From: Raineyella fluvialis
GTDB taxonomy: Bacteria > Actinomycetota > Actinomycetes > Propionibacteriales > Propionibacteriaceae
Direction of reading: 5' to 3'
Assembly: GCF_009646095.1 (NCBI RefSeq)
Contig: NZ_CP045725.1
Span: 2,232,001 to 2,296,000 of the forward strand
Length of the DNA stretch: 64,000 nucleotides
A program made the position numbers and the translations under genes. Of the stretch, positions 63,161 to 64,000 are shown in pieces; position 1 is the first letter of the stretch; each line of letters starts with the position of its first letter. The notes below the pieces were generated by a model. The model was not told the DNA's origin, searched no databases, and saw only the letters and a program-made list of their open reading frames with translations.

Positions 63161-63874
63161 TCACGCGGTACCGGTGGGTGCGACGAAGACGAAGGCCGCG
63201 GCCTCGCGGGCGAGCTCACAGCCGGGCAGTCCTTCCGGGACCAGGGCGATGCCGTTCGGGACGGCGAAGGCCTCGACCGACACGCCGGGCGCGACACCCG
63301 CCTCGTGGAGCGTCGCCAGCACCTGCGGGTCGGTCTGCAGCTGTTCGCTGAAGCGCACCACGACCGCCGCGATCCTGGCCGCGGGACCGGCGACAGGCCG
63401 GTCGAGCAGATCGACCAGGTTGACCGCCGCGGGCTCCTGGTGGTCGGATCCGGCGACGCCGAGTTCGTCCAGGCCCGGGATCGGGTTGCCGTACGGGGAA
63501 TCGACCGGGGTGTGGAGGATCGTCACGAGCTTGCGCTCCACCTCGTCGGAGATCACGTGCTCCCACCGGCACGCCTCGTCGTGGACGAGCTCCCAGTCCA
63601 GACCGATGACGTCCGACAGCAGGCGCTCGGCCAATCGGTGCTTGCGCATCACGCGCATGGCCCGCTCGTGTCCCTCGGCGGTCAGCTCGAGGTGGCGGTC
63701 GTTGCGGACGGTCAGCAGCCCGTCGCGTTCCATCCGGGCCACCGTCTGGGAGACCGTGGGGCCGCTCTGGTGCAACCGCTCGGCGATCCGGGCACGCATC
63801 GGGACGATCCCCTCCTCGCCCAGTTCGAAGATGGTCCGCAGGTACATCTCCGTGGTGTCGATGAGGTCGCTCAC
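63161..63874 (-). CDS. DtxR/IdeR-family metal-dependent repressor
   Basis: 237 residues. A winged helix (about 5-70: TTEMYLRTIFELGEEGIVPMRARIAERLHQSGPTVSQTVARMERDGLL) is followed by a dimerisation and metal domain (HRLAERLLSDVIGLDW; EACRWEHVISDEVERKL, with the Cys/Glu/His ligands) and an SH3-like C-terminal domain. Represses iron-uptake genes with Fe(II) in IdeR; Mn is possible. TAGGAT (63881-63886 on this strand) ends 6 bases before GTG 63874. Confidence 0.92.
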   Translation of the reverse strand: MSDLIDTTEMYLRTIFELGEEGIVPMRARIAERLHQSGPTVSQTVARMERDGLLTVRNDRHLELTAEGHERAMRVMRKHRLAERLLSDVIGLDWELVHDEACRWEHVISDEVERKLVTILHTPVDSPYGNPIPGLDELGVAGSDHQEPAAVNLVDLLDRPVAGPAARIAAVVVRFSEQLQTDPQVLATLHEAGVAPGVSVEAFAVPNGIALVPEGLPGCELAREAAAFVFVAPTGTA

Positions 63875-63891
63875 AGGGACATCCTAGGCGG

Positions 63892-64000
63892 TCAGCCCAG
63901 CCTGGCGCGGTGTGCGGACATCGCGTCGGCAAGGACGGGGTCGACGAGCCCCGCGGGCAACTTGCGCAGGTAACGGGGCCGGTCCGGGTTGAGGCCGAGC
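63892..64000 (-). CDS. C-terminal fragment of an unknown protein (cut by window edge)
   Basis: The last ~36 codons of a minus-strand gene ending TGA at 63892-63894. The visible sequence, LNPDRPRYLRKLPAGLVDPV followed by LADAMSAHRARLG, has no recognised motif. It ends 18 bases before the DtxR-type start and could be upstream in the same direction. Confidence 0.55.
   Translation of the reverse strand, partial: LGLNPDRPRYLRKLPAGLVDPVLADAMSAHRARLG

Overview
The window is chromosomal DNA of a high-GC actinobacterium, most likely a member of the Propionibacteriaceae. The main evidence is a transcarboxylase operon at 14607-18395 with 5S, 12S and biotinyl 1.3S subunits closely resembling those of Propionibacterium, the enzyme of the Wood-Werkman propionate cycle. 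Other actinobacterial markers are mycothiol synthase MshD next to GlnR, CarD followed by IspD/IspF, SenX3-RegX3, DUF3263, DUF3027, DUF4032, DUF5997, a DUF222-HNH protein and an XPB-type helicase with its partner protein. Two tRNA genes (Thr-UGU, Arg-CCU) are present. I saw no rRNA, CRISPR array, insertion sequence or prophage. No gene-free stretch exceeds 300 bases.

Layout. 1-9.7 kb: end of pstS with a PHO box, a Nudix/histidine-phosphatase fusion, mshD, glnR, a MoaD-like protein with a GlnR-type box upstream, dtd, a small membrane protein, two frameshifted genes (nitrobindin-like and YgfZ) and a beta-phosphoglucomutase/GH65 phosphorylase pair. 9.7-14.4 kb: an LGFP-repeat L,D-transpeptidase, TypA and a membrane-associated GTPase. 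14.6-18.4 kb: the transcarboxylase operon. 18.5-23.8 kb: an SDR, gpmA, phoU, senX3-regX3 with a PHO box, and a lipoprotein. 24-31.9 kb: carD-ispD-ispF, glyA, a DUF222-HNH protein, a 42-residue protein, rlmB and cysS. 32-38.4 kb: DUF4032, an MsiK-type ATPase, a transglutaminase, a DedA-like protein, a macrodomain with an unknown partner, tRNA-Thr, DUF3263 and an HExxH membrane protein. 38.4-43.6 kb: groEL under two CIRCE operators, a dipeptidase, CutC, a PaiB-like flavin protein and a Nudix protein. 43.6-53 kb: the XPB helicase operon, LarE, a cold-shock protein, DUF3027, a purine permease and a LysR-effector protein divergent from DUF5997. 53-64 kb: pyruvate carboxylase, small membrane proteins, SerC, MscL, UDP-glucose pyrophosphorylase, tRNA-Arg, thioredoxin, a methyltransferase, an unknown Cys-containing protein, a DtxR/IdeR regulator and the end of a further gene.

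Functional themes. Central carbon: transcarboxylase and pyruvate carboxylase both make oxaloacetate from pyruvate. Phosphate: pstS and senX3-regX3 share direct-repeat PHO boxes, with phoU adjacent. Nitrogen: glnR with a GlnR-type box beside it. Redox and thiol: MshD, thioredoxin, CysS. Stress: HrcA/CIRCE-controlled GroEL, cold shock, MscL.

Two window-wide patterns stand out. First, about 27 transcription units on both strands have a -10-like hexamer ending exactly 6-7 bases before the start codon, pointing to pervasive leaderless transcription. Second, five genes each appear to lack one base in a short G/C run, including the essential-looking 1.3S subunit. I think residual sequencing error is the likeliest cause, but the sequence alone cannot prove it.
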